From contig NZ_JAMXXK010000037.1 in the NCBI RefSeq assembly GCF_024129735.1, forward strand, positions 1 to 35,108: DNA of 35,108 nt, given 5' to 3'. This DNA comes from Acinetobacter lwoffii (lineage in GTDB: Bacteria > Pseudomonadota > Gammaproteobacteria > Pseudomonadales > Moraxellaceae). Numbering within the stretch: position 1 is the first letter of the stretch; every line of letters begins with the position of its first letter. A program made the translations under genes and the position numbers. The notes beneath the pieces were generated by a model that saw nothing but the letters and a program-made list of their open reading frames with translations, was not told where the DNA came from and ran no database searches. Positions 22,247 to 31,969 of this stretch are shown here, one piece after another.

Positions 22247-24691
22247 TTAGAAAGTACGTCCAATTTCGAACTGGATGTTTTTAGTATCATCACCGTCTTT
22301 TTTATTCAACGGATAAGCATAGCTGAGTGATAATGGGCCAATCATGGTGATCCAGGTGAAACCAGCACCAACGCTATAACGCATATTGCCAGCATCAAAA
22401 TCAAAGTTGTCTTTACAGTATTGACGTAAGTCAGCAGATTGTGAAACATCACAATTTGTGTCAAAAACTTGTGCACCTTCTGCAAAGAGAACCGGACGGA
22501 CTTGACGTGCCCAATCCCCTTTAAATGGCACTGGAAGTACCAGCTCAGTACCAAATTGCACTAGAGCATTACCACCCACTTCCTCCGGATCAAAGTTGCT
22601 TAAGCCCGCATTTTCTGCATAGACACTGTCATACTTTGGACCTAGAGTACTGTTCTCATAACCACGAACTGAACCGAAACCACCAGCATAGAAATTCTTG
22701 TAAAATGGCAGGTCATTACCATAACCCAACTTACCATAACCGCGCAGGACAAAATCTTTGCCTAATGGGAAAAATGCCTGAGCGTCATAAGTGACTTTTT
22801 GATACTCGACATCACTGCCTGGCAATGCAATTTCAGCATTCACACGATGTGACATGCCCGTTGTCGGGAACATTGGACGGTTTAAAGTATTATAAGACCA
22901 GCCCAAGTTTAAGTTATAAGTTAAATACTCGCCTTGAAATCTGTCTGGTTTTGACACTGTTGTACAAGGATTAGCATCATCTATACAATAAGGACTCTGG
23001 CCTATTGATTTACCATCATTAGCTAAAAGGTAGTCACGAACATAGGTGGATACACCATTACCAGTGGTTACTTCAGTCTGATCAACATTCAGACCCAAGC
23101 TGACACTCTGGTTTTCATCAATTGGATAACCAAAGTTAATCCCACCACCAAAACTGTCTGTCACATAGTTGTTGACGTTATAGTCATCATCCAGCTTGGT
23201 TTTACGGTAATACATGTTATAACCGCGACGCACACCATCAATGGTGAAGTACGGGTCCATCACGCTCAAGTTATAATAATCTTGAGTTTCAGAACGCGAC
23301 AAATCGATTGAAACACTATTACCGGTACCCAAGAAGTTGGTCTGGCTTAAGCCTGCCTGGAAAGTCACACCACCACTTTGCGAGAAACCGACAGCCAAAG
23401 TACTAGTACCTGAATGCTGCTCTTCAACGGCAACATTCAAGTCCACCTGATCTGGTGCACCCGGAATACGTGCAGGTTTGATATCGACAGTTTTAAAGAA
23501 ACCGGTACGCTCTAGACGGACCTTAGACAGGTCAATTTTTTCATTACTGGCAAGCGCACCTTCCATTTGGCGCATTTCACGACGTAATACTTCATCTGCA
23601 GTTTTCGTATTGCCAGTGAAATTAATACGTCTTACCGTAACTTGCTGACCCGGATTAATATAATAATTTAGATCAACCAGTTTGGTTTCGTTGTTAATTT
23701 GAGGAACAATATTGACTTCTGCATAGTAATAACCTGCATTACCATACTTACGCTGCAATAACTGCTTAACCGCGTTGACTTTTTCCTGCGAATAAATTTC
23801 GCCTTCTTTGAAAATTTGTAAAGCCTGTAATTCTTCAGTCTTATAAAGCGCATCACCTAAATATTTGGTTTGACCAAATTTAAATTGCTCGCCTTCATCC
23901 ACAGAAACTTCGATAAAAACATTCTTTTTATCTTCACTTAAGTTCAGGCTGGAATTGGTAATATTAAAGTTGATATAACCGCGATTTAGATACATGGCAC
24001 GCAAAGCTTCCAGGCTTGCCGCCATCTTTTCACGTGCATAACGGTCATTACGCGAAATGACCGAACTCCAGCCACTTTCTTTTACTGCAAAGGCCTGCTT
24101 GATATCAGACTCTTTAAATACAGTATTCCCGATAATATTGATATCGAAAACTTTGGCCGCTTTACCTTCAATAAAATCAATCAGCAATTCAACACGGTTA
24201 TTTGGTCGAGGCGTCGTGGTGACCGTAATATCGGCATCATAACGACCTTGCTGCATGTATTGCTGTTCAAGTTCAGTCTCAATGGTTTGTAGCGCTGATT
24301 TTTTCAGCACTTCGCCTTCAGCCAGACCCATTTTTTTCAGGCCTTCTTCAAGTGCTTCCTTAGGAATCAGCTTATTGCCTTTCAATTCGATTTTCGAAAT
24401 GACCGGGCGTTCAACAACTTGGAAAACCAAAGTATTGCCTTGCTGAACGGCTTTAATGTCATCAAACAGGCCTGATGCATACATGCTACGAATTGCATTG
24501 GCAATGACTGGATCATTGACCCGATCACCACTGTTAATCGGCACTAGGCCATACACATTGTCAGGAGTTAAACGTACTAATCCATCAAATTTTATATCTT
24601 GTACAATGAATTCATCTGCTGCATATACTTGTTGTGCTACTGCCATTGCACTAACGAGTGCCAGAGGCATAAATAAATGTGTGTGCTGCAT
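22247..24691 (-). CDS. bamA: outer membrane protein assembly factor BamA
   Basis: An 814-aa Omp85 protein. The signal peptide runs to about residue 24 (VYA/ADE). Five POTRA domains follow (about 25-425; the first begins FIVQDIKFDGLVRLTPD), then a 16-strand barrel with the characteristic YAGGFGSVRGYENSTLGP loop-6 motif (VRGYE) and a C-terminal Phe (EIGRTF). It folds and inserts outer-membrane beta-barrels. rseP lies 39 nt upstream and skp 80 nt downstream, beyond a terminator hairpin. Confidence 0.98.
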   Translation of the reverse strand: MQHTHLFMPLALVSAMAVAQQVYAADEFIVQDIKFDGLVRLTPDNVYGLVPINSGDRVNDPVIANAIRSMYASGLFDDIKAVQQGNTLVFQVVERPVISKIELKGNKLIPKEALEEGLKKMGLAEGEVLKKSALQTIETELEQQYMQQGRYDADITVTTTPRPNNRVELLIDFIEGKAAKVFDINIIGNTVFKESDIKQAFAVKESGWSSVISRNDRYAREKMAASLEALRAMYLNRGYINFNITNSSLNLSEDKKNVFIEVSVDEGEQFKFGQTKYLGDALYKTEELQALQIFKEGEIYSQEKVNAVKQLLQRKYGNAGYYYAEVNIVPQINNETKLVDLNYYINPGQQVTVRRINFTGNTKTADEVLRREMRQMEGALASNEKIDLSKVRLERTGFFKTVDIKPARIPGAPDQVDLNVAVEEQHSGTSTLAVGFSQSGGVTFQAGLSQTNFLGTGNSVSIDLSRSETQDYYNLSVMDPYFTIDGVRRGYNMYYRKTKLDDDYNVNNYVTDSFGGGINFGYPIDENQSVSLGLNVDQTEVTTGNGVSTYVRDYLLANDGKSIGQSPYCIDDANPCTTVSKPDRFQGEYLTYNLNLGWSYNTLNRPMFPTTGMSHRVNAEIALPGSDVEYQKVTYDAQAFFPLGKDFVLRGYGKLGYGNDLPFYKNFYAGGFGSVRGYENSTLGPKYDSVYAENAGLSNFDPEEVGGNALVQFGTELVLPVPFKGDWARQVRPVLFAEGAQVFDTNCDVSQSADLRQYCKDNFDFDAGNMRYSVGAGFTWITMIGPLSLSYAYPLNKKDGDDTKNIQFEIGRTF

Positions 24692-24730
24692 GCCAGTCTT
24701 TTCCGCTGTTAATTTATTCCATTTACGTTG

Positions 24731-26086
24731 TTATAAACGCATAAAATCATTAAATAATGCCAGAAGCATCATACTGCCGAGCAGTACCATACCAATTTTT
24801 AGTCCAACCAATTGTATTTGTTCGGAAACAGGTTTACCACGAATTAATTCAACAAAATAGTAAACCAGATGTCCGCCATCAAGCATTGGAATAGGCAGTA
24901 GATTTAATATTCCTAAACTTACACTCATTAGCGCCATAAAGGAAATAAAAGTTTCCCAGCCCATTTCTGCGCTTTGTCCTGCCACTTTGGCAATGGTAAT
25001 TGGACCTGATAAATTATCCAGGCCAATCAGGCCACGTACCATTTTGACAATCGAGTTCAGAATCATCGAAGACAAATGTGCTGTTTTATCAAATGCCATC
25101 ACCAGTGCTTCGCCTGGCGAGTAATGAATGGTCTGTTTATATTCTGCAGGAATGTTCATTTTACCCGGATCGCTTTGTACGCCCAGCATACCGGTCACCT
25201 TGCCCATATTGTCACGTTTGCCTTGAGGCATGACTTCAAGCTGAACCACCTGATTTGCGCGTAGAACATCCATTTTGAGTAATTTTTCTGGAGATGCCTG
25301 TACCACCTGCACAACATCAAACCAGTCTTTCATCTGAACGCCGTCAATGGCCAGAATCTTGTCACCTTCTTTCAAACCTTGACGGATGGCTGCACCATCT
25401 TCACTCAGCTTGCTGATCACTGCTGGAATTTCTGGCCGATAAGGCAAAAAACCCAGGCTTTCTAATGGCGATTGACTTTGATCTTTTAAATAGTTTTGAA
25501 TCGGCAACTGGAACAGTTTGTTTTCACCAGCTCGATCTGCCTGAATAGAAACCACGCCAGTTTCACCGACACGATCCACCAAGGCATAACTGAGTTTTTC
25601 CCAGGTTTCCACCTGAGTGCCATCCACAGCTACAATTTTGTCGCCCGGCTGCATTTGTACGGTTGCAGCAGGCGTATTTGGTAAAACTTTGCCCACACGG
25701 GTATTAAGTTGTTCTTGAGCTGGTAAAAATAACACCCAGAACAGAAGCACTGCAAAAATCAGGTTGATCAATGGACCTGCTGCCACAATCGCGATCCGTT
25801 TCCAGGGATGCTGACGGTTGAACGCTTTTGGCAAGTCTTCTTCAGCAACATTACCTTCACGTTCATCCAGCATCTTGACATAGCCGCCCAAAGGCAAGGC
25901 AGACAATTGATACTGAATTCCGGATTTTTTCGAGGTCCATTTTAATAATGTTGGCCCAAATCCAATCGAATAGACCAATACTTTAACGCCCAGTTTACGC
26001 GCCACAATATAGTGACCGAACTCATGAATCGCAATTAAGGGACCGAGTAAGAGAATTGCAGCGGCAATCATAAACAAGGCATTCAT
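24731..26086 (-). CDS. rseP: site-2 intramembrane zinc protease RseP
   Basis: A 451-aa inner-membrane metalloprotease. The zinc site HEFGH lies at residues 21-25 in the first helix. Two PDZ domains (about 115-190 and 205-290) precede the second active-site motif NLLPIPMLDGG near 393-403, and the last helix is at the C-terminus. In E. coli it cleaves RseA and remnant signal peptides. No anti-sigma target is visible in this window. It lies 3 nt after dxr. Confidence 0.97.
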   Translation of the reverse strand: MNALFMIAAAILLLGPLIAIHEFGHYIVARKLGVKVLVYSIGFGPTLLKWTSKKSGIQYQLSALPLGGYVKMLDEREGNVAEEDLPKAFNRQHPWKRIAIVAAGPLINLIFAVLLFWVLFLPAQEQLNTRVGKVLPNTPAATVQMQPGDKIVAVDGTQVETWEKLSYALVDRVGETGVVSIQADRAGENKLFQLPIQNYLKDQSQSPLESLGFLPYRPEIPAVISKLSEDGAAIRQGLKEGDKILAIDGVQMKDWFDVVQVVQASPEKLLKMDVLRANQVVQLEVMPQGKRDNMGKVTGMLGVQSDPGKMNIPAEYKQTIHYSPGEALVMAFDKTAHLSSMILNSIVKMVRGLIGLDNLSGPITIAKVAGQSAEMGWETFISFMALMSVSLGILNLLPIPMLDGGHLVYYFVELIRGKPVSEQIQLVGLKIGMVLLGSMMLLALFNDFMRL

Positions 26087-26089
26087 ATC

Positions 26090-27286
26090 TTAACTTCCTT
26101 TATTCACAACATATTGCTGTGATAAACCTCGCGCCATTTGATCTGCTTGCAAGATAGCCTCCAGATCATGTGCGGGTTGATTGTCCATCTGATTTAGGAC
26201 ATGCTCAACTACCTGAGGAATTTGGGTAAATCTGATCTGTTGATTTAAAAATGCAGCAACTGCAATTTCATTGGCCGCATTTAAAATTGTCGGTGCAATT
26301 CCGCCACTCTGCATGGCCTGACGGGCCAATTTTAATGCAGGGAAACGGAGCATATCCGGTTCTTGAAAATTAAGTTGTGAATGCATAAACAGATCCAGTG
26401 GCGCCACATGCGTACTAATACGCTCAGGCCATGCCAAAGCATGTGCAATAGGCGTGCCCATATCCGGATTACCCATTTGTGCCAAAGTCGAACCATCAAC
26501 GTATTGAACCATGGAGTGAATAATACTCTGTGGATGCACAACAACTGTAACAAATTGTTCTTGAACTGCAAACAAATGGCAGGCTTCGATCAATTCTAAA
26601 CCTTTATTCATCAAGGTAGCAGAATCGACTGAAATTTTTTGACCCATGGACCAGTTAGGATGCTTGCAAGCTTGGGCAGGTGTGACCTCTTCAAGTTGCT
26701 GCATGCTGTGGTTCAGAAATGGGCCACCTGAAGCGGTCAGTAGAATCTGGGACACACCCAGTTTGGGCTTGCCATGACGCTCTGCTTCAAAATAATGCTG
26801 TGGCAGACATTGGAAAATCGCATTGTGTTCGGAATCCACGGGAAGCAGTAATGCCCCATGATCGCGCGCTGCCTGCATCATGATGTCACCTGACATCACC
26901 AAAGCTTCTTTATTGGCCAGCAGTACGCGCTTACCCGCTTTCACTGCAGCCAGTGTCGGCAACAAGCCTGCTGCACCAACGATTGCCGCCATGACGATAT
27001 CAACATCCGCGTGTTCAGCCACAGCAATTAAACCGGCTTCATCTTGCAGAATTTCAATATCAGATAAATGATGTTGCTGAAGTAGTTTTGAAAGTTCATC
27101 TACTTTTTCAGCCGGTACCACCGCCACTTTAGGACGGTATTGCTGGCAAATTTCGACCAGCTCATCAATACGACTTTGCGCGGTCACAGCAAAAACCGAG
27201 TATGCTTCAGGATGTCGCTGCAAGATTTTTAAAGTACTTTGACCAATGGAACCTGTAGCACCCAGTATACAAACTGCTTGTGACAT
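26090..27286 (-). CDS. dxr: 1-deoxy-D-xylulose 5-phosphate reductoisomerase
   Basis: A 398-aa NADPH enzyme, the committed step of the MEP isoprenoid pathway. It shows the nucleotide motif [10 protein letters not shown] (9-18), LANKEALV, the metal-binding [11 protein letters not shown] and [23 protein letters not shown]. Its product feeds undecaprenyl diphosphate synthesis by uppS two genes upstream. The start ATG abuts the cdsA stop (TAAATG). Confidence 0.98.
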   Translation of the reverse strand: MSQAVCILGATGSIGQSTLKILQRHPEAYSVFAVTAQSRIDELVEICQQYRPKVAVVPAEKVDELSKLLQQHHLSDIEILQDEAGLIAVAEHADVDIVMAAIVGAAGLLPTLAAVKAGKRVLLANKEALVMSGDIMMQAARDHGALLLPVDSEHNAIFQCLPQHYFEAERHGKPKLGVSQILLTASGGPFLNHSMQQLEEVTPAQACKHPNWSMGQKISVDSATLMNKGLELIEACHLFAVQEQFVTVVVHPQSIIHSMVQYVDGSTLAQMGNPDMGTPIAHALAWPERISTHVAPLDLFMHSQLNFQEPDMLRFPALKLARQAMQSGGIAPTILNAANEIAVAAFLNQQIRFTQIPQVVEHVLNQMDNQPAHDLEAILQADQMARGLSQQYVVNKGS

Positions 27287-28111
27287 TTATAAATCTACAC
27301 CAATAAGTTTTAAAACAGCCATACCTGCTGCAAAGATTGGAGCTGCAGCAAGCAAAGAATCAATACGATCCAGTACTCCGCCATGTCCTGGCAAAATTCG
27401 ACCTGAATCCTTAATACCGGCACGACGTTTGATCATGGATTCAAACAGGTCACCCAGTACCGAACTAAATACTGTAACGACAGATAGAATCAGAAATAAA
27501 ATCAGTTCTGGCCAAGTCATATCCAGATAAAGTAAGGCAACTGCCGTTACAATCAGCATTGAAGTAACAATACCACCATACAGCCCTTCCACAGATTTAT
27601 TAGGACTAACATTCGGCGCCAACTTTTTCTTGCCAAATTTACGACCCACAAAATACGCACCACTATCTGCGCCCCATACCAGTAAAAACAGGTACATCAG
27701 CCACCACGGTGAACTTTGCCAGACAGAGAAAATTGCAGTAACCGCAGCAGAGATCAGAACTACGCCGATTCCGTGCAGGCTGGCGTTGTACCAGCCATCA
27801 TATTCAGGATAGGTTTTAACCCAGTAAATGCTGAGCAACCAAGTAATTATAGAAGCTACCCATAACAATAAGGCAACTTCGGCAAAATACAATGCCAAAG
27901 CTGAAAGTGCTGCAGTGAGCACTCCATATCCCCAAGCAACAGGTTTGATGACATATTTAAATTTTCGCGGCATGAGTTTAAACCACTCATAACCGGCCAC
28001 CCCAGCAGCAAGAACCATCAATACAAACATTGGATAATGTGATTCAGTAGCAAACATACAGCTCAGTACAACTGCTACCAACACCAATGCGGTTATAATC
28101 CGCTCAAACAT
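27287..28111 (-). CDS. cdsA: phosphatidate cytidylyltransferase
   Basis: A 274-aa polytopic enzyme with about eight hydrophobic segments, forming CDP-diacylglycerol from phosphatidate and CTP. The family signature is clear near the C-terminus: SMIKRRAGIKDSGRILPGHG followed by GVLDRIDS. It lies 3 nt after uppS and directly before dxr, the Pseudomonas-type gene order. Confidence 0.97.
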   Translation of the reverse strand: MFERIITALVLVAVVLSCMFATESHYPMFVLMVLAAGVAGYEWFKLMPRKFKYVIKPVAWGYGVLTAALSALALYFAEVALLLWVASIITWLLSIYWVKTYPEYDGWYNASLHGIGVVLISAAVTAIFSVWQSSPWWLMYLFLLVWGADSGAYFVGRKFGKKKLAPNVSPNKSVEGLYGGIVTSMLIVTAVALLYLDMTWPELILFLILSVVTVFSSVLGDLFESMIKRRAGIKDSGRILPGHGGVLDRIDSLLAAAPIFAAGMAVLKLIGVDL

Positions 28112-28114
28112 GTA

Positions 28115-28867
28115 TTAATTCTCAAGTTTTTCCTGATGAATCTGTTCTGATGTTTTACCAAAACGACGTTCACGCCCACCAAATACGGCAAGTGCATCAT
28201 CAAGTTCTTCAACGGTAAATTCTGGCCATAGCGTCTCAGTGAAATAAAGCTCTGCATAGGCTGCCTGCCATAACAGGAAATTCGAAAGACGGAAATCTCC
28301 ACCCGTACGAATCAGCAGATCAACTGCAGGTAAATCACCGAGGCTGACATATTGACCAAATACATCAGTATTAATTGCATCAAGATCTAATTTATTTGTT
28401 AAAACATCGCTAGCAATTCGCTGTGCAGCTTGTGCCATATCCCACATACCACCATAACTGATTGCAATAGTGAGTGTCATACTATTGAAATTAGCAGTCC
28501 TTTGTTCGGCATGCAACATAAGCCCCTGTAATTCTGGGGACAAACGGCTGCGATCACCAATAAAGCGTAAGGCAATATTGAATTTTTCCATGCGGGGTAA
28601 TTGTTCATGAATGGTGTCTACCAGCAATTTCATGAGCAATTCAACTTCAAACTGTGGACGATTCCAGTTTTCACTGGAAAAGGCAAATACAGTTAAAGCC
28701 TGGATATTTCTTTTTTTACAGTGTTCAACAATCGGATCCAGAACCGTTTTTCCTTCACGGTGTCCATCACCTTTCTGCATCTGTTTTTTTTTGGCAAAAC
28801 GATTGTTGCCATCCATGATGATGGCAACATGTTTCGGAAGACGGGGATTTTCTTCAGCAACGGTCAT
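28115..28867 (-). CDS. uppS: undecaprenyl diphosphate synthase (cis-prenyltransferase)
   Basis: A 250-aa enzyme making the C55 lipid carrier for peptidoglycan and other envelope polymers. IIMDGNNRFAKK near the N-terminus contains the Mg/pyrophosphate-binding Asp19. GHREGKTV, FAFSSENWNRP and the late RTGGDFRLSNFLLWQAAYAE are conserved motifs. The MDGNNRFAK wording differs slightly from the enteric MDGNGRWAK. It sits 7 nt after frr. Confidence 0.97.
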   Translation of the reverse strand: MTVAEENPRLPKHVAIIMDGNNRFAKKKQMQKGDGHREGKTVLDPIVEHCKKRNIQALTVFAFSSENWNRPQFEVELLMKLLVDTIHEQLPRMEKFNIALRFIGDRSRLSPELQGLMLHAEQRTANFNSMTLTIAISYGGMWDMAQAAQRIASDVLTNKLDLDAINTDVFGQYVSLGDLPAVDLLIRTGGDFRLSNFLLWQAAYAELYFTETLWPEFTVEELDDALAVFGGRERRFGKTSEQIHQEKLEN

Positions 28868-28874
28868 CGATGAA

Positions 28875-29429
28875 TTAGACCTTCATCAATTCAGCTTCTT
28901 TCGCAGCCAAGCGCTTGTCAACTTCAGCAACAAATTTGTCAGTAATTTTCTGGATTTCGTCAGCAGCACGACGCTCTTCGTCTTCAGAAATTTCTTTTTC
29001 TTTCAACAAAGCCTTGATATCGCCCAATACATCACGACGGATGTTACGGATCGCTACTTTGGCATTTTCTGCTTCATTACGCGCAACTTTTTGCATGTCA
29101 CGACGCGTTTCTTCAGTCAACGCAGCCATCGGTACACGAATCGCATCTGCTGTAATTGGGTTCAGACCCAAGTCAGATTCACGAATCGCTTTATCAATTG
29201 CAGAAACCATTGAACGTTCGAAAGGCTGGATTAACAAAGTACGTGAATCTTCAACACCTACGTTTGCCACCTGGTTCAATGGAACGTCTGAACCATAGTA
29301 AGAAACCATCACGTTATTTAAAATTGATGGATGCGCACGACCGGTACGAACTTTTGCAAAACCATGCTCTAGAGATTCTAGAGTTTTGTTCATACGGTCT
29401 TCGCTGTCTTTTTTAAGATCGTTAATCAT
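28875..29429 (-). CDS. frr: ribosome recycling factor
   Basis: A 184-aa factor that splits post-termination ribosomes with EF-G. It has the typical two-domain sequence, with [12 protein letters not shown] early, the domain-[20 protein letters not shown] region in the middle, and the C-terminal helix [16 protein letters not shown] good AAGGAAG lies before ATG 29429. A promoter candidate sits in the 80-nt gap to pyrH. Confidence 0.98.
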   Translation of the reverse strand: MINDLKKDSEDRMNKTLESLEHGFAKVRTGRAHPSILNNVMVSYYGSDVPLNQVANVGVEDSRTLLIQPFERSMVSAIDKAIRESDLGLNPITADAIRVPMAALTEETRRDMQKVARNEAENAKVAIRNIRRDVLGDIKALLKEKEISEDEERRAADEIQKITDKFVAEVDKRLAAKEAELMKV

Positions 29430-29481
29430 ATGATCTTCCTTACTTAATTCTTGAAAAGAGGTTATTACTAAATTAGCGTGT

Positions 29482-29510
29482 AGTATAAAGTGCTTTGGTG
29501 CTCACGTCAT
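29482..29510 (-). promoter_or_regulatory. predicted promoter for frr and downstream genes
   Basis: On the minus strand ATGACG (29505-29510), a 17-nt spacer and TATACT (29482-29487) lie in the pyrH-frr gap, with the -35 touching the pyrH stop codon. A 7-bp inverted repeat (CTCACGT 29501-29507 / ACGTGAG 29520-29526) overlaps it. Confidence 0.5.
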
Positions 29511-30238
29511 TAATTGGTAACGTGAGTCCCTTCTTTTTCACCCATCACAACGGAAAGCAATGCGCCAGATTTATTCATATCGAATACTTGTAGCGGCACG
29601 TTGTGATCACGACATAAACAGATTGCAGTTAAGTCCATTACACCCAGCTTTTCGTCCAGAACCTGGTCAAAAGTCAATGTGTCATATTTAACCGCATCAT
29701 CATATTTGCTTGGATCTTTGTTATATACGCCATCAACTTTGGTCGCTTTCAAGATCAAGTCTGATTCGATTTCAATACCACGTAAACAGGCAGCTGTATC
29801 TGTCGTAAAGAACGGATTACCTGTACCTGCCACGAATACACACACTTCACCCTGAGTCAGGTGACGGATTGCATCACGGCTTGAGTAAGACTCAACCACG
29901 GCACCAATTGGCAATGCAGACATTAAACGGGTTTTAATATTACGGCGCACCAAAGCGTCGCGAAGTGCCAAACCGTTCATGACTGTTGCTAGCATACCCA
30001 TCTGGTCGCCAGTTACACGACCAACTAGACCATCTTTTTGTAGCTGGCTACCGCGATACAGGTTACCACCACCCACAACAATACCTACTTGTACGCCTAA
30101 ACCCACGAGGTGCGCAATAGAAAGTGACATCTGATCGAGCACTTGTGCATCGATCCCCATGTCTTTATTGCCTGCCAGCGCTTCACCAGAAAGCTTTAAC
30201 AGGATGCGACCAAAGCGTGGCTTTTTAGAATCCAACAT
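29510..30238 (-). CDS. pyrH: UMP kinase
   Basis: A 242-aa bacterial-type uridylate kinase of the amino-acid-kinase fold: [13 protein letters not shown] at the phosphate loop, [12 protein letters not shown], and the late [17 protein letters not shown]. It makes UDP from UMP. The longest frame begins at a TTG (30244); ATG 30238 is preferred, since GGAG lies 7 nt before it, though ATG 30241 is also possible. In many proteobacteria rpsB-tsf precede pyrH; here rimO does, with a gap of about 40 nt. Confidence 0.97.
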   Translation of the reverse strand: MLDSKKPRFGRILLKLSGEALAGNKDMGIDAQVLDQMSLSIAHLVGLGVQVGIVVGGGNLYRGSQLQKDGLVGRVTGDQMGMLATVMNGLALRDALVRRNIKTRLMSALPIGAVVESYSSRDAIRHLTQGEVCVFVAGTGNPFFTTDTAACLRGIEIESDLILKATKVDGVYNKDPSKYDDAVKYDTLTFDQVLDEKLGVMDLTAICLCRDHNVPLQVFDMNKSGALLSVVMGEKEGTHVTN

Positions 30239-30284
30239 CATCAAACTCCAAAGTATTCAATTTAATTTTTTTTAATTCAAAATC

Positions 30285-31628
30285 TTAAGCAGACTTGATT
30301 GAAATGAGTTTTGCGTACAGATCGTATTCATCTGCATCGGTAATCTCGACTTCAAGTAAATCCCCTGCCTTAATGACGCTTTTATCGATATCTTCAACAA
30401 AAACATTGCCATCAATTTCAGGTGCATCTGCATAAGAACGCGCAACCGCTACCGGGAATTCATCTTCCAGGTCATCTACCAGCACAGTCATGGTTTGACC
30501 GATACGTTTTTGGAGTTTGGCTGCTGAGATTTCTTGCTGAACCTGCATGAAACGCTCATAACGCTCTTGTTTAATTTCTTCAGGAACGTGATCTGGCAAA
30601 TCATTTGCTGTCGCACCTTCAACTGGCGAATAGGTAAAACATCCCACACGATCCAGCTGGGCTTCTTTCAGCCAGTCCAGTAACATCTGGAAGTCTTCTT
30701 CAGTTTCACCCGGGAAGCCCACCACAAATGTTGAACGCAACACCAGATCAGGACATTTCTCGCGCCAGATTTTCAAACGCTCCAGTGTATTTTCACTGTG
30801 CGCAGGTCGTTTCATCAGTTTGAGAATTTTTGGACTCGCGTGCTGGAATGGAATATCCAGATAAGGCAGGATTTTGCCTTGTGCCATCAGGTCAATCACA
30901 GCATCCACATGCGGATATGGGTAAACATAGTGCAAACGTACCCAGATTCCCAACTGACCCAATGCTTCACACATGTCATAGAATTTGGTTTTAACCGGCT
31001 GACCATTCCAGAAATCCAGCTTGTATTTCGTGTCCAGGCCATAAGCAGAAGTATCCTGGGAGATCACGAGTACTTCTTTTACACCGGCACGTTTCAGCGC
31101 TGCAGCTTCTTCAAGCACAGAACCAACTGGACGTGAAACCAGATCGCCACGCATGCTTGGAATAATACAGAAGGTACAACGATGGTTGCAGCCTTCAGAT
31201 ATTTTCAAATAAGCATAGTGTTTTGGCGTCAGGCGGATGCCTTGCTCTGGAACCAGATCAATAAATGGATTGTGTTTTGGCGGCTCAGGCACGTATTGAT
31301 GAACCGCATCCATAACTTCTTTATATGCCGCTGCACCTGTCACTTTCAGGACATTGGGATGCATTTGGCGAATCTTGTCTTCGTCTTTACCTAGACAACC
31401 TGTTACGATCACGCGACCATTCGCGCTCATCGCCTCACCAATCGCATCTAGCGACTCTTGCACTGCGGATTCAATGAAACCACAGGTATTTACTACAACT
31501 AAATCAGCACCGTCATAATCCGAAGCGACGTCATAACCTTCAGTCTTTAACTGGGTTAAAATACGTTCAGAATCTACCAATGCCTTAGGACAACCTAAAG
31601 ATACAAAACCGACTTTGGGGGACTTCAT
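30285..31628 (-). CDS. rimO: ribosomal protein S12 methylthiotransferase RimO
   Basis: A 447-aa radical-SAM methylthiotransferase that modifies the beta-carbon of an Asp in ribosomal protein S12. The N-terminal UPF0004 domain has Cys13, Cys49 and Cys78 for one 4Fe-4S cluster. The radical-SAM motif CNHRCTFC supplies Cys147, Cys151 and Cys154. A TRAM domain forms the C-terminus (about 378-447). The wording [10 protein letters not shown] and GCNHRC favour RimO over MiaB. It is divergent from glnL across a 296-bp to 341-bp gap, depending on the glnL start. Confidence 0.97.
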   Translation of the reverse strand: MKSPKVGFVSLGCPKALVDSERILTQLKTEGYDVASDYDGADLVVVNTCGFIESAVQESLDAIGEAMSANGRVIVTGCLGKDEDKIRQMHPNVLKVTGAAAYKEVMDAVHQYVPEPPKHNPFIDLVPEQGIRLTPKHYAYLKISEGCNHRCTFCIIPSMRGDLVSRPVGSVLEEAAALKRAGVKEVLVISQDTSAYGLDTKYKLDFWNGQPVKTKFYDMCEALGQLGIWVRLHYVYPYPHVDAVIDLMAQGKILPYLDIPFQHASPKILKLMKRPAHSENTLERLKIWREKCPDLVLRSTFVVGFPGETEEDFQMLLDWLKEAQLDRVGCFTYSPVEGATANDLPDHVPEEIKQERYERFMQVQQEISAAKLQKRIGQTMTVLVDDLEDEFPVAVARSYADAPEIDGNVFVEDIDKSVIKAGDLLEVEITDADEYDLYAKLISIKSA

Positions 31629-31709
31629 GAATTTTCGCTCTACTAGAATGCGCGTATTGTATGTCTTTTCGCATCATAAAAATAGTTGAAAACCTGACTC
31701 TTTGCATCA

Positions 31710-31726
31710 CGCACTAAAATATTGCC
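31710..31726. promoter_or_regulatory. putative NtrC-binding site I (distal)
   Basis: CGCACTAAAATATTGCC compares with the enteric NtrC consensus TGCACY-N4-TGGTGCA: the left half-site matches well (one change) and the right half matches in part. Its centre is about 183 bp upstream of the predicted sigma-54 start. Confidence 0.5.
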
Positions 31727-31751
31727 ATAAAATATTCAACATACCTACCAA

Positions 31752-31768
31752 TGCACCAAAATGAATCA
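31752..31768. promoter_or_regulatory. putative NtrC-binding site II (proximal)
   Basis: TGCACCAAAATGAATCA has a perfect left half-site TGCACC and TG in the right half-site of the NtrC consensus. Its centre is 42 bp from site I, and about 141 bp upstream of the predicted sigma-54 start. A 15-nt palindrome (AAAATGA-A-TCATTTT, 31758-31772) overlaps it. Confidence 0.55.
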
Positions 31769-31873
31769 TTTTAGATTTACAGCCTCAATTTAATCCGCTA
31801 TATCTAAGATGAATTGTGTTGCTCTGTCACATTTCTGCATTTCATCGCAATAAATAAACTCTACTCATAAAAG

Positions 31874-31890
31874 TTGGCGTGCATCTTGCA
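31874..31890 (+). promoter_or_regulatory. predicted sigma-54 promoter of glnL-glnG
   Basis: TTGGCGTGCATCTTGCA matches the YTGGCACGRNNNTTGCW consensus at all but three of its defined positions. GG (31876-31877) and GC (31888-31889) have the required 10-nt spacing. The start would be near A31901. Confidence 0.65.
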
Positions 31891-31969
31891 TCAAATCAGA
31901 ACTTAAAATTGATTAAATTGCTTTATGAAGATGCCATTGCGCCATTTTAATACAGGAACAAACCCGCGA

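Noticed and set aside
28611..29213. 200-codon plus-strand frame across uppS and frr
   Set aside because: Runs antisense through two essential genes and their junction; the Phe-rich translation looks like a shadow.
31629..31680. TACAAT hexamer as the rimO promoter -10
   Set aside because: No acceptable -35 at 16-18 nt; left unlisted.
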